From Ilex aquifolium (taxonomy: Eukaryota > Streptophyta > Magnoliopsida > Aquifoliales > Aquifoliaceae), in assembly GCA_951799425.1 (NCBI GenBank), contig OX637409.1, positions 19,182,460 to 19,246,459 of the forward strand: a stretch of 64,000 bases of DNA, in the 5' to 3' direction. Below, piece after piece: positions 1 through 11,255 of this stretch. Below the pieces are notes generated by a model, which was not told where the DNA came from, searched no databases, and saw only the letters and a program-made list of their open reading frames with translations. Each line of letters opens with the position of its first letter. Position 1 is the first letter of the stretch. A program made the position numbers and the translations under genes.

Positions 1-147
1 TAACAGAAGTTTGACTCAGCCAAAAAATAATTCGTAAAAAGTTGATTAAGGGGTATCTCTTATTCAAGGTTATACTACAAAATGCCCATATGATTACGCC
101 CTTTTTTCTTATGCTTTTAAGGACTATGGAGAAGGGTTCATATTTTT

Positions 148-343
148 TGTTAAGAAATATAGGATTATTTTGTTTATTAAGGGTAGACTAGTCTTTTATT
201 TGTTTTGGCTATATATAGTCTCTATGTATTTAGGTTAAACTATTTTTTTTGCATTCAATAGAATTATGCAGTATCAATGAAACCCTAGCCTCTTCTTCCT
301 CCTCTTCCTTCTTCTTTCTTGTATTTTTCTTGATTGTTTAACA
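148..343 (+). repeat. 5' LTR of the copia element
   Basis: A 196-bp direct repeat of 3451-3646, beginning TGTTAAG and ending TTTAACA. The only difference I see is G versus T at about the fifteenth base. It contains a TATATATA promoter-like stretch near 210-217. Confidence 0.95.
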
Positions 344-355
344 TGGTATCAGAGC
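344..355 (+). other. Primer-binding site (initiator Met-tRNA type)
   Basis: TGGTATCAGAGC directly abuts the 5' LTR. This is the standard plant copia primer-binding site, complementary to the 3' end of initiator methionine tRNA. It is not a tRNA gene. Confidence 0.93.
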
Positions 356-577
356 TAAGTTTCATGGGACGAGGCTTAATCTCAAACACAGCTTCCGCGG
401 CCGTTTGGAGTGAGGTACTTCGTTTCGTTTTTACAATCTGGTATTTCGTGACTGTTTTTGTGGTTTTGCGATCTGGTTTTCAATCTGGTATTTCGTGGTA
501 TTTCAATCTGGTTTTGCGATCTGGTTTTGTGGTTTTGCGATCTGGTTTTGCGATCTGTTTTTATTTGTTATTTGATT

Positions 578-1324
578 ATGGCTACTGAAAGAGATGATTC
601 GCTTCAGTCTGTGAGTGTGAGGTTGGATGGAAAGAACTATTCGTATTGGAGTTATGTGATGAGAAATTTTCTTAAGGGTAAAAAGATATGGGGATATGTT
701 AGTGGAACCTCTGTGAAACCTAAGAACACTGATGATGGTTATGCTGATTTGATAGATACCTGGGAAGCAAACAATGCGAAAATTATTACTTGGATTAACA
801 ATTCTGTTGAGCATTCTATTGGTACACAGTTGGCGAAGTATGAGACAGCAAAGGAGGTTTGGGATCATCTGCAAAGGTTATTCACTCAATCAAATTTTGC
901 AAAGCAGTATCAATTGGAGAATGACATACGAGCTCTTCAGCAGCAGAATATGAGTATTCAGGAGTTTTATTCTGCTATGACAGATCTTTGGGATCAATTG
1001 GCTCTTACAGAATCGGCAGAATTGAAGGCATGTGATGCCTATATTGATCGTAGGGAGCAGCAACGATTGGTACAGTTTTTAACGGCACTTCGCAGTGATT
1101 TTGAAGGACTTAGAGGTTCAATTTTGCTTCGTTCTCCACTTCCTTCTGTTGACTCAGTTGTCAGTGAGTTATTAGCTGAAGAAATACGTCTTAAGTCCTA
1201 TTCTGAAAAGGGAATTTTGTCTACTTCTAATCCTTCTGTGTTAGAAGATTACAGGGGTCTGTGTAAATTTTGCCAGTTTACATCCACTACAATCAGAAAT
1301 ATCACAAGCTTGCAAATTTCCTAG
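578..1324 (+). pseudogene. copia gag-like ORF, truncated before the zinc knuckle
   Basis: I chose the ATG at 578 because the longer frame upstream only reads a low-complexity leader (repeats of a TGGTTTTGCGATC-type unit, about 460-560). The roughly 248-residue product carries the plant copia gag signature: an N-terminal LDGKNYSYWSYVM segment, then the UBN2-type helical region with LQQQNMSIQEFYSAM and a late LPSVDSVVSELLAEE. The last residues look like the start of a CCHC zinc knuckle (CKFC), then the frame changes and stops at 1322-1324. In the intact family gag packages RNA in cytoplasmic particles. Here the loss of the knuckle and of all protease sequence marks a deletion junction near 1260-1320. 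Confidence 0.85.
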
Positions 1325-1325
1325 T

Positions 1326-3437
1326 GTGTTTTGGGGTGAAGCTGCGCTTACTGCTGTAGCTTTGATTAATACAATTCCATCTTCTCATATTTCAGGTGTT
1401 TCTCCTTTCGAAAAGTTGTATGGGTATGCTCCTGATTATTCTTCTTTTAGAGTTTTTGGTTGTACTTGTTTCGTTCTTCGTCCTCATGTAGAACGCAACA
1501 AGCTGTCCTCTCGATCTGCTATTTGTGTTTTTCTTGGTTATGGTGAAGGTAAAAAGGGGTATCGTTGTTTTGATCCAATAACTCAGAAACTTTATGTGTC
1601 TCGCCATGTTGTTTTTCTCGAGCATATACCGTTCTTTTCTATTCCATCCACTACTCATAGCTTCACTAGATCTGATCTTATTCGTATAGATCCTTTTTCT
1701 GATCATTCTGCAGGTACTGACACTCTACTCTCTAGCACACCTGAAGCTCCCTCTTCTTCTATGGTCCCTCAAGCTCCGTCTGAGATTGTGGATCCACCTC
1801 TACGTCAATCTACACGCATTCGTAAGTCCACAAAGTTACCAGATTTTACTTATTCTTGTTATTCTTCATCTTTTACTTCATTTTTAGCTTCTATTCATTG
1901 TCTCTCTGAGCCCTCTTCCTATAAAGAGGCAATTCTTGATCCTCTTTGGCAGCAAGCTATGGATGAGGAACTTTCTGCTTTGCATAAGACAGGTACTTGG
2001 GATTTGGTTCCTCTACCTCCTGGTAAGAGTGTTGTTGGTTGTCGTTGGGTGTATAAGATCAAGACTAATTCTGATGGATCTGTTGAGCGATACAAAGCTA
2101 GGTTGGTTGCAAAAGGGTATTCTCAACAGTATGGTATGGATTATGAGGAGACATTTGCTCCTGTTGCAAAGATGACTACTATTCGTACTCTTATTGCAGT
2201 TGCTTCGGTTCGTCAGTGGCATATCTCTCAACTTGATGTTAAAAATGCCTTCTTGAATGGAGATCTTCAAGAAGAAGTTTATATGGCTCCCCCTCCTGGT
2301 GTTTCACATGATTATGGGTATGTTTGCAAGCTCAAGAAAGCATTATATGGTCTCAAACAAGCACCTCGTGCTTGGTTTGAGAAATTTTCTGTTGTGATCT
2401 CTTCTCTTGGATTTGCTTCTAGTAGTCATGATTCTGCTCTTTTTGTTAAGTGCACTGATGCAGGTCGTATCATTCTGTCTTTATATGTTGATGACATGAT
2501 TATTACTGGTGATGATATTGATGGGATTTCAGTTTTGAAGACAGAGTTAGCTAGACAGTTTGAAATGAAGGATCTGGGTTCTCTACGATATTTCTTGGGT
2601 ATTGAGGTAGCCCACTCACCCAGAGGTTATCTTCTTTCTCAGTCGAAATATGTTGCAGATATTCTTGAGCGGGCTAGACTTACTGATAATAAGACTGTAG
2701 ATACTCCCATTGAGGTTAACGCAAAGTATTCTTCTTCTGATGGTTTACTTTTGCCAGATCCTACTTTATACCGTACTATTGTTGGGAGTTTGGTATATCT
2801 CACTATTACTCGTCCAGATATTGCATATGATGTTCATGTTGTTAGTCAGTTTGTTGCTTCTCCTACTACAGTTCATTGGGCAGCTGTTCTTCATATTTTG
2901 CGGTATCTTCGGGGTACAGTCTTTCAAAGTCTTTTACTTCCATCCACCTCTTCCTTGGAGCTGTGTGCATACTCTGATGCTGATCATGGCAGTGATCCCA
3001 CAGATCGCAAGTCTGTTACTGGTTTCTGTATCTTTTTGGGTGATTCTCTTATTTCTTGGAAGAGCAAGAAACAATCTATTGTTTCTCAATCTTCAACCGA
3101 AGCAGAATATCGTGCTATGACATCTACTACCAAAGAGATTGTTTGGTTACGTTGGTTACTTGCAGATATGGGAGTTTCCATTTCTCATCCCACTCCAATG
3201 TATTGTGACAACCAGAGTTCTATTCAGATTGCTCACAACTCGGTTTTTCATGAACGAACTAAGCACATTGAGATCGATTGTCACCTTACTCGTCATCATC
3301 TCAAGCATGACACCATTACTTTGCCCTTTGTTTCTTCTTCTTTGCAGATTGCAGATTTCTTTACCAAGTCGCATTCTATTTCCCGTTTTCGTTTTCTAGT
3401 TGGCAAACTCTCGATACTTGTAGCTGCCGCATCGTGA
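1326..3437 (+). pseudogene. copia pol remnant: integrase C-terminus, reverse transcriptase, RNase H
   Basis: Open frame of 703 codons with no proper start (first codon GTG), one frame off from gag. It opens inside the integrase C-terminal region (SPFEKLYGYAPDYSSFRVFGC, a familiar copia motif), so the catalytic integrase core is absent. Reverse transcriptase follows at about residues 215-455, with CRWVYKIK, the LDVKNAFLNGDL block and YVDD at about 2483-2494. RNase H is recognised by AYSDADHGSDPTDRKS and SSTEAEYRAM (about 2965-3120). It ends just upstream of the polypurine tract. RT and RNase H have no internal stops, consistent with the near-identical LTRs. Confidence 0.92.
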
Positions 3438-3440
3438 GTT

Positions 3441-3450
3441 TGAGGGGAGA
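3441..3450 (+). other. Polypurine tract
   Basis: TGAGGGGAGA sits immediately 5' of the 3' LTR, where the plus-strand primer of a copia element is expected. Confidence 0.85.
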
Positions 3451-3646
3451 TGTTAAGAAATATATGATTATTTTGTTTATTAAGGGTAGACTAGTCTTTT
3501 ATTTGTTTTGGCTATATATAGTCTCTATGTATTTAGGTTAAACTATTTTTTTTGCATTCAATAGAATTATGCAGTATCAATGAAACCCTAGCCTCTTCTT
3601 CCTCCTCTTCCTTCTTCTTTCTTGTATTTTTCTTGATTGTTTAACA
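3451..3646 (+). repeat. 3' LTR of the copia element
   Basis: 196-bp copy of 148-343 with one mismatch, followed by the TTTTT target duplication. Confidence 0.95.
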
Positions 3647-3651
3647 TTTTT

Positions 3652-4759
3652 GACAGGTTTTAAACGTTCGTTCACTTGCTAAAAAGTAAAGACCTTACTT
3701 TCTTTTCGAAGTCTCGCCTTAAAAGAGACTTTAATGTGTTTATAATTGCATAAGACTAAAGTAATTCTTATGAGTTTTGAGTTTAATAAATAATATTATT
3801 CTTACTAATTTATTTTTTTAATTCTTTCATATTAAATGGCATGATGAAATTATAAATTTTAGATGACTATTGTGAAACTGAAATCCAATAGTACACATGA
3901 AATTGGTAAGCCATAAAAAGATTATTACTTTGTGTATTTAACAATTTAACTTAATCTATTAATTTAGTGATGTGACAATTGATATAGTACAACGAAGAAA
4001 TCTAATAATTGCAATTAGAATGACCTTATAGGATTATGTCGATTGGTATATCATTAGATTAACAGATTAAAATAAATTTTTAAGTTCCAATCATATAATA
4101 AATAATATACTTAGTGTATGAGACTCCTATCATTGTAGAATTTGGAGAGAGTTAGATGTATGCAATCTTATTCGAACAAGCTTTAGAGTAATATATGCGA
4201 TGAGACATATATTTTTAAATTAAGTAATATTATTTGGATTTAAAAATTTGACATAATGATGTGGTTTCAGTAGAACTATTTGATCAACACCAAGTTTCAA
4301 TGTTTGATGGATTCTACAGTTAATTCAAAGGTCATAATAAATTAGATCAACAAATTAGATTAATAAATTAGCTAGAATAGCATTACTGTTTTAAATTTGG
4401 AATTCAGCCCATCAACCATTTCAAAAAAGTTGTTTTGCACAATTACCTCTGTTTGAACTGTTTACAGTGGTACTTGCTTTGTGTATAGCTCATTCTGCTT
4501 TTGAGTAAATGATAGGATGATCATCACAGAATCATTCAAGAAACCAACAAAGTCTTCTCTCTCTATCTCCATCCATCCCTTTTGTCTCTGTCTCTTCTCT
4601 CACTATCTTACTTGCCCGGTTTCTTCAACTCCCCTCTGTCCATACATTTATACACCCTCTCTTTTTTCCTGAAAGATTATTTATACCCTCTTTGATGCTC
4701 TCAAACCTCCATGCACTTGGTGCAAAACAGCCCCAGAACACAAAGAAAAGAGAATAATA
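3652..4759 (+). promoter_or_regulatory. Upstream region of the WOX3 gene
   Basis: AT-rich non-coding DNA between the copia element and the WOX3 start. A CT-rich stretch at about 4555-4660 and a TTTATACA box near 4646-4653 are the likely core promoter and 5'UTR. No coding potential is seen. The copia insertion caps this region on the left, so distal control elements may have been displaced. Confidence 0.5.
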
Positions 4760-5985
4760 ATGTCTCAAGCAGCTTCATCAAGGTGGTGTCCAACCCCAGA
4801 GCAGGTCATGATCTTAGAAGAGATGTATAGAGGTGGAATAAAAACTCCAAATGCCTCTCAGATTCAGCAGATCACAGCTCACCTCTCATGCTATGGCAGA
4901 ATTGAAGGTAAGAATGTGTTCTACTGGTTTCAGAACCACAAAGCAAGAGACAGACAAAAACTTAGAAGGAAACTCAGTAAGCCACTCCACCAACAGAAAC
5001 TGTATGGGCAACATCAATATAATTGGCAAAGCCACCACCAAAGCCACCTTCTTCATTACCTTCATGACTGTCCTGCAGCTGCTTCTTCTGCTAGTCATCA
5101 ACTTCCTCACTACAACTTGGGAGGTGTTCTTCATCAGGTAGTATTTGTAATTAGTTTCTTGTTCTCTACCTTATAATACGCGGAAATAACATCTCTCCTT
5201 ATAGGATAAGGTTGAGAATATTCAACGCTCCCTAGACCCCGAAATAACGAAAACCTCGTCTGGGTATGTCCTTTGCTATACCTTATAATAATGAGCTAAA
5301 AAAAGAGTGGCACAAGGCATGAGACTCCGGCAACCACCAAGGTCTGGAATAGAATTTTTGTAACTGTTACAACCATTATGTGCTATTTCCCAAAAAATAA
5401 TTTAAGATATTACAACGAACTTCAAAACACTGTCTTTTCAGGGATCTCAAAAGGGATGCATAACAAATCACACTGGAGAAAACTTATTACCTTATAATCT
5501 AAGAAACAGTACTAAAGATATATCTCTCGCAATCAGAGAACCTAAAGATAATCTTTGTCTTACTGACTAAATAAGTTTCACAGATGTGTTTATCCAATAT
5601 TTTGAACTTGAAGAACCTAACATTTCAATGCTATCTAAGGTGCTTTCTAAGTAAAATTGAGAAGCGGATGTCATAAATAGATAACAATTTTTTGATTTCT
5701 CTACTCGTTTTGGGTTAGGGTGGAGTTGAAGATGCATCAAGACAGATGATGAATTACAAATGGAAGATGGATCTACAAGAAAGTTGTGAGATGGAAAACT
5801 CCATGCTCAGAACCTACGGTTGTGATTGGAGGAGGATGGTGATGATGATGGATGTGTGTCCAACCACCCATTGTTGCAGTAAACCCCTCAAAACCCTAGA
5901 GCTCTTTCCCATCACTGCAACCAGTCTCAAAGACCAGTGCACCACATCTAAGCATATCTCTTGCTCCACGCCCACCAATATTTAG
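4760..5985 (+). CDS. WOX3: WUSCHEL-related homeobox 3 (PRESSED FLOWER-like) transcription factor
   Basis: Two exons, 4760-5137 and 5719-5985 (phase-0 GT-AG intron of 581 bp), encode about 214 residues. The homeodomain starts almost at the N-terminus ([17 protein letters not shown], about residues 7-70) and has the WOX-type extended loop and recognition helix [16 protein letters not shown]. The MSxxAS start, CPTPEQ and [11 protein letters not shown] are characteristic of the WOX3/PRS clade rather than WOX1, 2, 4 or 5. A Gln/His-rich linker follows. Exon 2 carries the WUS box TLELFPI (about 5893-5913), which in this family recruits TOPLESS-type corepressors. Known WOX3 proteins act in nuclei of organ-margin founder cells to promote lateral outgrowth of leaves and sepals. 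Length is slightly below Arabidopsis WOX3. Exon 2 was placed from the acceptor TTAG|GGT and the WUS box in frame. Confidence 0.92.
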
Positions 5986-5998
5986 CTAGCTTCTGCTT

Positions 5999-6035
<37 letters not shown>

Positions 6036-8105
6036 AGTATAGTCTAGGTATAGACTAGAGTAGATAGGCTTCAATGTGTGTTTGTTCAATGTTCATCTTC
6101 TTGGTTTTTGTTATCTGTATCTTTTTTTTTTTGGGGAGGGGGAGGGGGGAGGGGGACGTTATCTGTATCTAGGCTCTGGCCGTCTGGCCTGAGAAAGATC
6201 TTAATTGTCTAATTAGCAACTGACCATTACTGGTCCTAGATTGCACTGTTTATTTCTAAGTAGAATTTGCATTGGGATTTACCAAAGTTTCTGTTTTGTA
6301 TTGATTTTTTGAGGTTTATTTTCTCTACATGTGAGAAAGCTGCGAGTTCCAGCATTGGTAACCTCACACAGACATGTTGATCCTGTCTTTATTTGTCCTA
6401 GACTTTCAGACAAGTCTACGCAAGCAGCATGCAAAATCAGTAGACTATAACAGGACATGAGCATAGACTCACCAATTTGGAACCTTATGAGAGAATTTTG
6501 AGTACCTCTTCTTAGGACAATATGATGCCATGTAGTGGTGTTTTGAGTGTTTTCTCGAAAAAAAAAGTAGGAGAGAGAGAGAGAGAGAGAGCATGAAGCT
6601 AGCTAAAGATTCATCCACTGAAAAGGTAATGCTTGTAAAATTTTCTTATTTTTTATTTTACTTTCTTTATTATATTTCATGATCAATGCTTACAAAATGA
6701 ATCAACTAAAGATCTATGACTATAAATCAAATTTTCGTATGGTACAGTAAAAAATTTTCGAGACCAGATCTTTATCCCCAAAGGCCACTAAGTTGGGAAA
6801 GTCTATGACAATACATAAGGATATATTTTATTTTTTAATTTCTTTTGAGAAATAAGGGGAATTAGAACTTTCAAATTGGTTTGCGCGCTCTCTAGAAATA
6901 TCCAAAAGTTTGGGTAATTTTACGGTTTCAATGAGTTGAGTTGAGTTGAGTTGAGCTTTTTTTTTTTTTTATATCAACCATTTTCCCACGAGCAAGTTCT
7001 TACTAATGACTCGATTTGAGTTCAATAGAACTCAGAAAATTGAAAGTGTCATCAAGCTTAACTCATGTATCTAAGGTGTCAATTTTCAATCTAAGTCTCC
7101 AACCGGTGCTTCTCTTCAACATCGCTTTGTGAAAAAACTAGTTCTATACTGATCGGATGGTTACTGAATTTGGGCACATATGTATGGAACAAGGTCCAAG
7201 GAATAACGGTGTTATAAGGGTACAACTTGGACGGATCAAAATGACCCAAACTCAGCTCAATCGAAAAAAAAAAAAATCAGTATATAAGCAGATGTTTATT
7301 ATGTATTATTATTTCTTGCTACGGAACCCATAAAAGGGTTATGGATACTGTTGTACTAACTTCAGATACAAGGGCCCATCCTTTCCAATTGTTGGCAGTA
7401 CTTGTTGATTTTCTCTGGTGAAGCTGTAACTTGAGAAGGTTTATTGACTTACTCTATTGTGATTTTAGGGTTTTTCACGTGATATTTTTCTTATATAACC
7501 GTAAACTATTCTAGTCGCACATTTTTTGGACTTGTAATTATAATTTAAACTCGTGATGCTCACAATCACCTACAACACTAGTGCAACGTTTTGGGTAAAA
7601 CTCAAAATTTCAAAATTCAAGTCATTAACTCCTTAGGGCTTTTCATCCAAACTACCTGATCGGATTTTTCACATAGCATTTGAAATTCTTCATCTTGCAC
7701 CTTGGATTCTACTGGTAATTATAAGTGTTGTGGGTCGTAGAAAGAGGTTGGACTTGTCGACTATCGATCCGTATGGAATGCGAAACCATGCCTTGTCACA
7801 AGCCTTTTGTTTGAATTTTAAACTCCATAGTTCACTAATGGGCAGATGTATGTAGGGGACCTCAAATTTTTTACCTAATTATATATTGTTTGTAATATAT
7901 ATAATTTAGCTATATTTTTAGATATAATAAATTATGTCCACCCTTAAAATTGGCCTTGATATGTATATTTGTGAATTCTTTTGATTCTAAATTCGTAATT
8001 TAAAATTTAAATTATTTATAATTGGCTTACAATTAATCTCTAATTTTCAAAGATTGATGATTGACTTATTTCAATTGATTCTAGCGGTATTATTACACTT
8101 ACTTC
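5986..8105. other. Non-coding region downstream of WOX3
   Basis: Holds the WOX3 3' flank and simple repeats: (CT)n then (TATC)n at about 5999-6036, a poly-T/G-rich run at about 6121-6158, (GA)n at about 6571-6591, and a short GAGTT repeat near 6932-6955. No reading frame or family similarity is recognisable. Confidence 0.6.
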
Positions 8106-8239
8106 TTGAATTCTTATTTAATAGCTTTGTGATTTTGATATAAAATATAAAAACACGCCATGACCAATTTTTTTGAATTTTTATTTAATAACATTGTGAT
8201 TTTGATATAAAATATAAAAACACGTCATGACCAATTTTC
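8106..8239. repeat. Tandem duplication, two 67-bp units
   Basis: Copies at 8106-8172 and 8173-8239 share a core reading TTGTGATTTTGATATAAAA and ending ATGACCAATTTT, with a few substitutions. No function is suggested by the sequence. Confidence 0.85.
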
Positions 8240-9736
8240 TAAGATCAATGAGAAATAGCTTGAGACAATTTTATTTGTTCAAATCTACTCTCAACTGGAA
8301 ATATAATTTATCTATTATATCTCTATATGTGTATGACTAAACTTTAATTAGCGATTAACTTTAATATGACAATTTGGTAAAAAGTAATATTATTTGGTAA
8401 TTGTTATAAAACTAAGAATATAGAAATAGATATGAACAAGAAAATATAGAAATTCTAGAGAATTGGTTTTCTCAACTAAGTAATTTATTTTGTAAGTAGA
8501 CAGTACATGAATAATCATTTGTCAAAAGAAATTTTTGGTTCTTTAGTGGTCTTATGTGTATTCACAATAATTCAAAGTTGATATTGGATGTCCAAAATGA
8601 ACATGTCAAAATTTTTTTTTTTTTTTTTTTTTTTTGGGGGTCATAGCACTTCAGATGCATTAATATGTAATTCAATTATTATTAGGGTCATATAATATAA
8701 CCAAATATATAAAAAAACTAAAAAAATTCTCTAACATAAGCTTATGGCTTGAAATAATAAAAGAGATAATATGATATCTATTACGATGTATGCCTTCAAA
8801 ATTTGGTAGTAGATTTATTCTGGATCTACAAAATATCGTCAAGATAGATTTTCTTCTTAGCAACATAATATTGGTTCTTCTAGAACTTTCATTCTACTGT
8901 CATTATTTTAAGAATCATGACCACTAGGTAGCAATTTCCACCAAAATCATGCCCATTATCACAAAAATACTTAAGGTACAAGATACTAGGATATAAGAAA
9001 ATATAGGGTCAAGGAAATATAGCAAATGCAAGATACAATGTAGCGTTGAAGAATTAGTTCTTCAAGAACTATATGTTGGACCAAAACAGTTTTTAAGTAT
9101 AAAAACTGAATTTTTGGTTGACTTTAAGCCTAAATTAAAGTGGGATCCGTTCATTGTTTCGAGTAAACTTTCCTGGGTTCGTATTCTACTCTGTGAGAAG
9201 AATAATGTAGTATATTCACTTGCTCAAATCGAGTAAGAAATAAATGAGAAAATAGGCTCCAAAGTGACCATCTTGAAATGTGAAAATAGAGGTACAATGT
9301 GGTATTTGATATCAATTTCACATTGGTTGAGGAAGAAGTTCTACATGGGCATATATATGCCAAGTTTTCTCTATGAGATTGGGCCCCAAGGGGTATCACA
9401 ATTTTATGAGCGAAGCGAACACCTACATGCCTTCTGTTCTACCACCTGCCCGCCTCGCCACGCCCGGTCAGGCTCGGGTACGGGTGTGGGTGTGGGTGTG
9501 GTTTAGATCAAACGCTATCTTTTTGGAGAAAATTCGTTTAATAAGTTGGGCGTGAATTTCTTAATCTAAAATTTAATTTCAATATCCGTTGGATTTGAAT
9601 TCGCACTGGTTCGGAGATTTTGTTTCCCTCCAGTCCGAATTTGACTCATCTTTATGTAGGGCCGAGACCCAACCACAAGACCAACAAAGCCTGAGCTTTA
9701 GGCTCCATGTTCCAAGAAAGCCCGAAAATACACGAG
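8240..9736. other. AT-rich intergenic DNA
   Basis: Contains a poly-T run at about 8612-8634 and a short GTGTGG/GGGTGT repeat at about 9477-9502. Only short frames without recognisable domains are present. Confidence 0.5.
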
Positions 9737-9898
9737 CAATGCTATAAGGACTTTATTTGTGAACTTTATTTAGAGACCTAATGATGTGGTTTCAATGCAA
9801 CAATTGGATTAGTTATAAGTTCCAATATTAGATGAAACTCACAACTAATCCAATGATTGTACATCATTAGGTCCTTAAATAAGGTCCAAATAGCATTT
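9737..9898. mobile_element. Hairpin MITE-like element
   Basis: The two halves are inverted copies. The left arm has AATGCTAT, ACCTAATGATG and CAATTGGATTAGTT; the right arm has AACTAATCCAATGATTG, CATCATTAGGT and ATAGCATT. The structure would fold into one long stem. No clear target duplication was found, so the superfamily is left open. Confidence 0.65.
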
Positions 9899-10186
9899 CC
9901 CAAAATACACTACTCATTTTTATCCATTCACTCACTCTCTCTCTACTATGTATCTGAAATATAAAACTTAAAAATTTGATTTTACGAATTTTTTTGATTT
10001 TTATAAAAGTTTTTGATTTTTTGTTAAATTTAAAAAATTAAAATAGTAGATGATTGTTTAAAATAAAAATTAATAAAACATTCTTTAAGATCGACTATCA
10101 CAAAAAAATTAGAGGATTAGTGATATTATCAATATAAAAAAAAATGGTAGCGAAACTTATTAAAGATAAAAATTATTATTATTTTT
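9899..10186. other. AT-rich spacer
   Basis: Low-complexity AT-rich DNA between two repeats; nothing else seen. Confidence 0.4.
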
Positions 10187-11013
10187 TGATGAGCCCGAAT
10201 TTTACTGGGCCAAGCCCAATTCAAATAAACTGAGGAAGTCCAGATAAGAGTCCATTGGAGTTGGATCGACCCATAGAAGGAAGTCCAAAGCACAAGAAAT
10301 GACTAATGCTCAAAGGAGCCAAGAGGCCAACACCAGGACCAAGGGGGCGTCGCCCAAGGCCCCTAGGAGGGCGCCGCCCAAGGTCCCCAAATGGGCGCCA
10401 CCCATAGGGTCCATTGGGGCACCGCCCATAGGCAACCCCTTGGGCTCTCCTTCGTCCTCCTTTATTGTCTTTTCCTCAGTCCACCTCAGTGCCATGGGAA
10501 TGACTCCGATGCAAGTCCAAACGAACGTAGTCCACTCCAAGTCCAATCTCAAGATCAAGACCAAGCCCATCATTCCTCGACGAAATAGGAACACAAGGGA
10601 GAGAATATCGGGATGAAGATTGAGAAGATTGAGTCCTACTAAAATGGTACTTACCGAAATGGTAGAGACCTCCTTTATCACGTCACCGCCTCACCGTCTT
10701 ACCCTAGCTATATAATGTACGCCCTCTCAACATTGAGGGCACGCCTCCAAAACCCCTACACTCACCCTCATACACACTGCTCTCTCTCTCTCTCACAGAA
10801 GCACTGTAACTCCGGTATACACCGTCCGGTGACAATTATTCATTAATAAAGAACACCGGCCATCACTGCCATTCCAGAGAGTGGACGTAGGTCATCCGAG
10901 ACCGAACCACTATAAACCCTTGTGTTGCTTGCTTATTTACCTTTCATCATTAATTGCATGATATTAATCACTTGACTGTTGATTTTGCACGAAGATCAAT
11001 TTGTGCATCATCA
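10187..11013 (+). mobile_element. Probable solo LTR (about 0.83 kb)
   Basis: Bounded by short inverted termini TGATGA and TCATCA. It contains, in LTR order, a GC-richer U3-like part with repeats of a GGGCGCCGCCCA-type unit (about 10340-10430), a TATA-like box at 10709-10716, an AATAAA signal at 10845-10850 and a U5-like tail with the phrase GACGTAGGTCATCCGAGACC. No internal retroelement genes lie on either side. A 5-bp target duplication is not evident, so the exact ends are uncertain. Short open frames here (10299-10616) look like chance reading of the repeats. Confidence 0.5.
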
Positions 11014-11255
11014 CTTTCGATCTCAAAAAAATAAAAAATTATATTTTAAATAAAAATTATTAATATTAAAAATAAAATACCTCACTTTTAATTGTGGCTT
11101 GAGGCCTAAAATAGCCTGAGGGCACCCCTGTCTTTATGGAAGTTTAAAGTCTGTAGTCATTTCATGCTATAGAGTCAGGTCTAATTAAAATATCTACCCT
11201 TGTCCCTGAGTTTTGGAGAGGGAAGGAATTCACATTGTCATTCTACATATGGGAT

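Larger units (their letters stand above)
148..3646 (+). mobile_element. Ty1/copia LTR retrotransposon, recent but internally deleted
   Basis: Complete LTR-to-LTR structure: 5' LTR, primer-binding site, gag-like ORF, partial pol, polypurine tract, 3' LTR. The insertion is flanked by a 5-bp target duplication, TTTTT at 143-147 and 3647-3651. The LTRs start TG and end CA and differ at one position, so the insertion is young. At 3.5 kb it is shorter than a usual autonomous copia element, because the region for the zinc knuckle, protease and most of integrase is missing between gag and pol. It cannot be autonomous but still has reverse transcriptase and RNase H reading frames. It lies in the same orientation as the WOX3 gene about 1.1 kb downstream. 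Confidence 0.95.

Noticed and set aside
344-360. tRNA-like sequence TGGTATCAGAGC
   Set aside because: Only the 12-nt primer-binding complement of a tRNA 3' end is present; no cloverleaf.
10299-10681. Pro-rich frames of about 105-123 codons on both strands
   Set aside because: Both strands are open over a GC-rich repeat within a probable LTR; no homology recognised.
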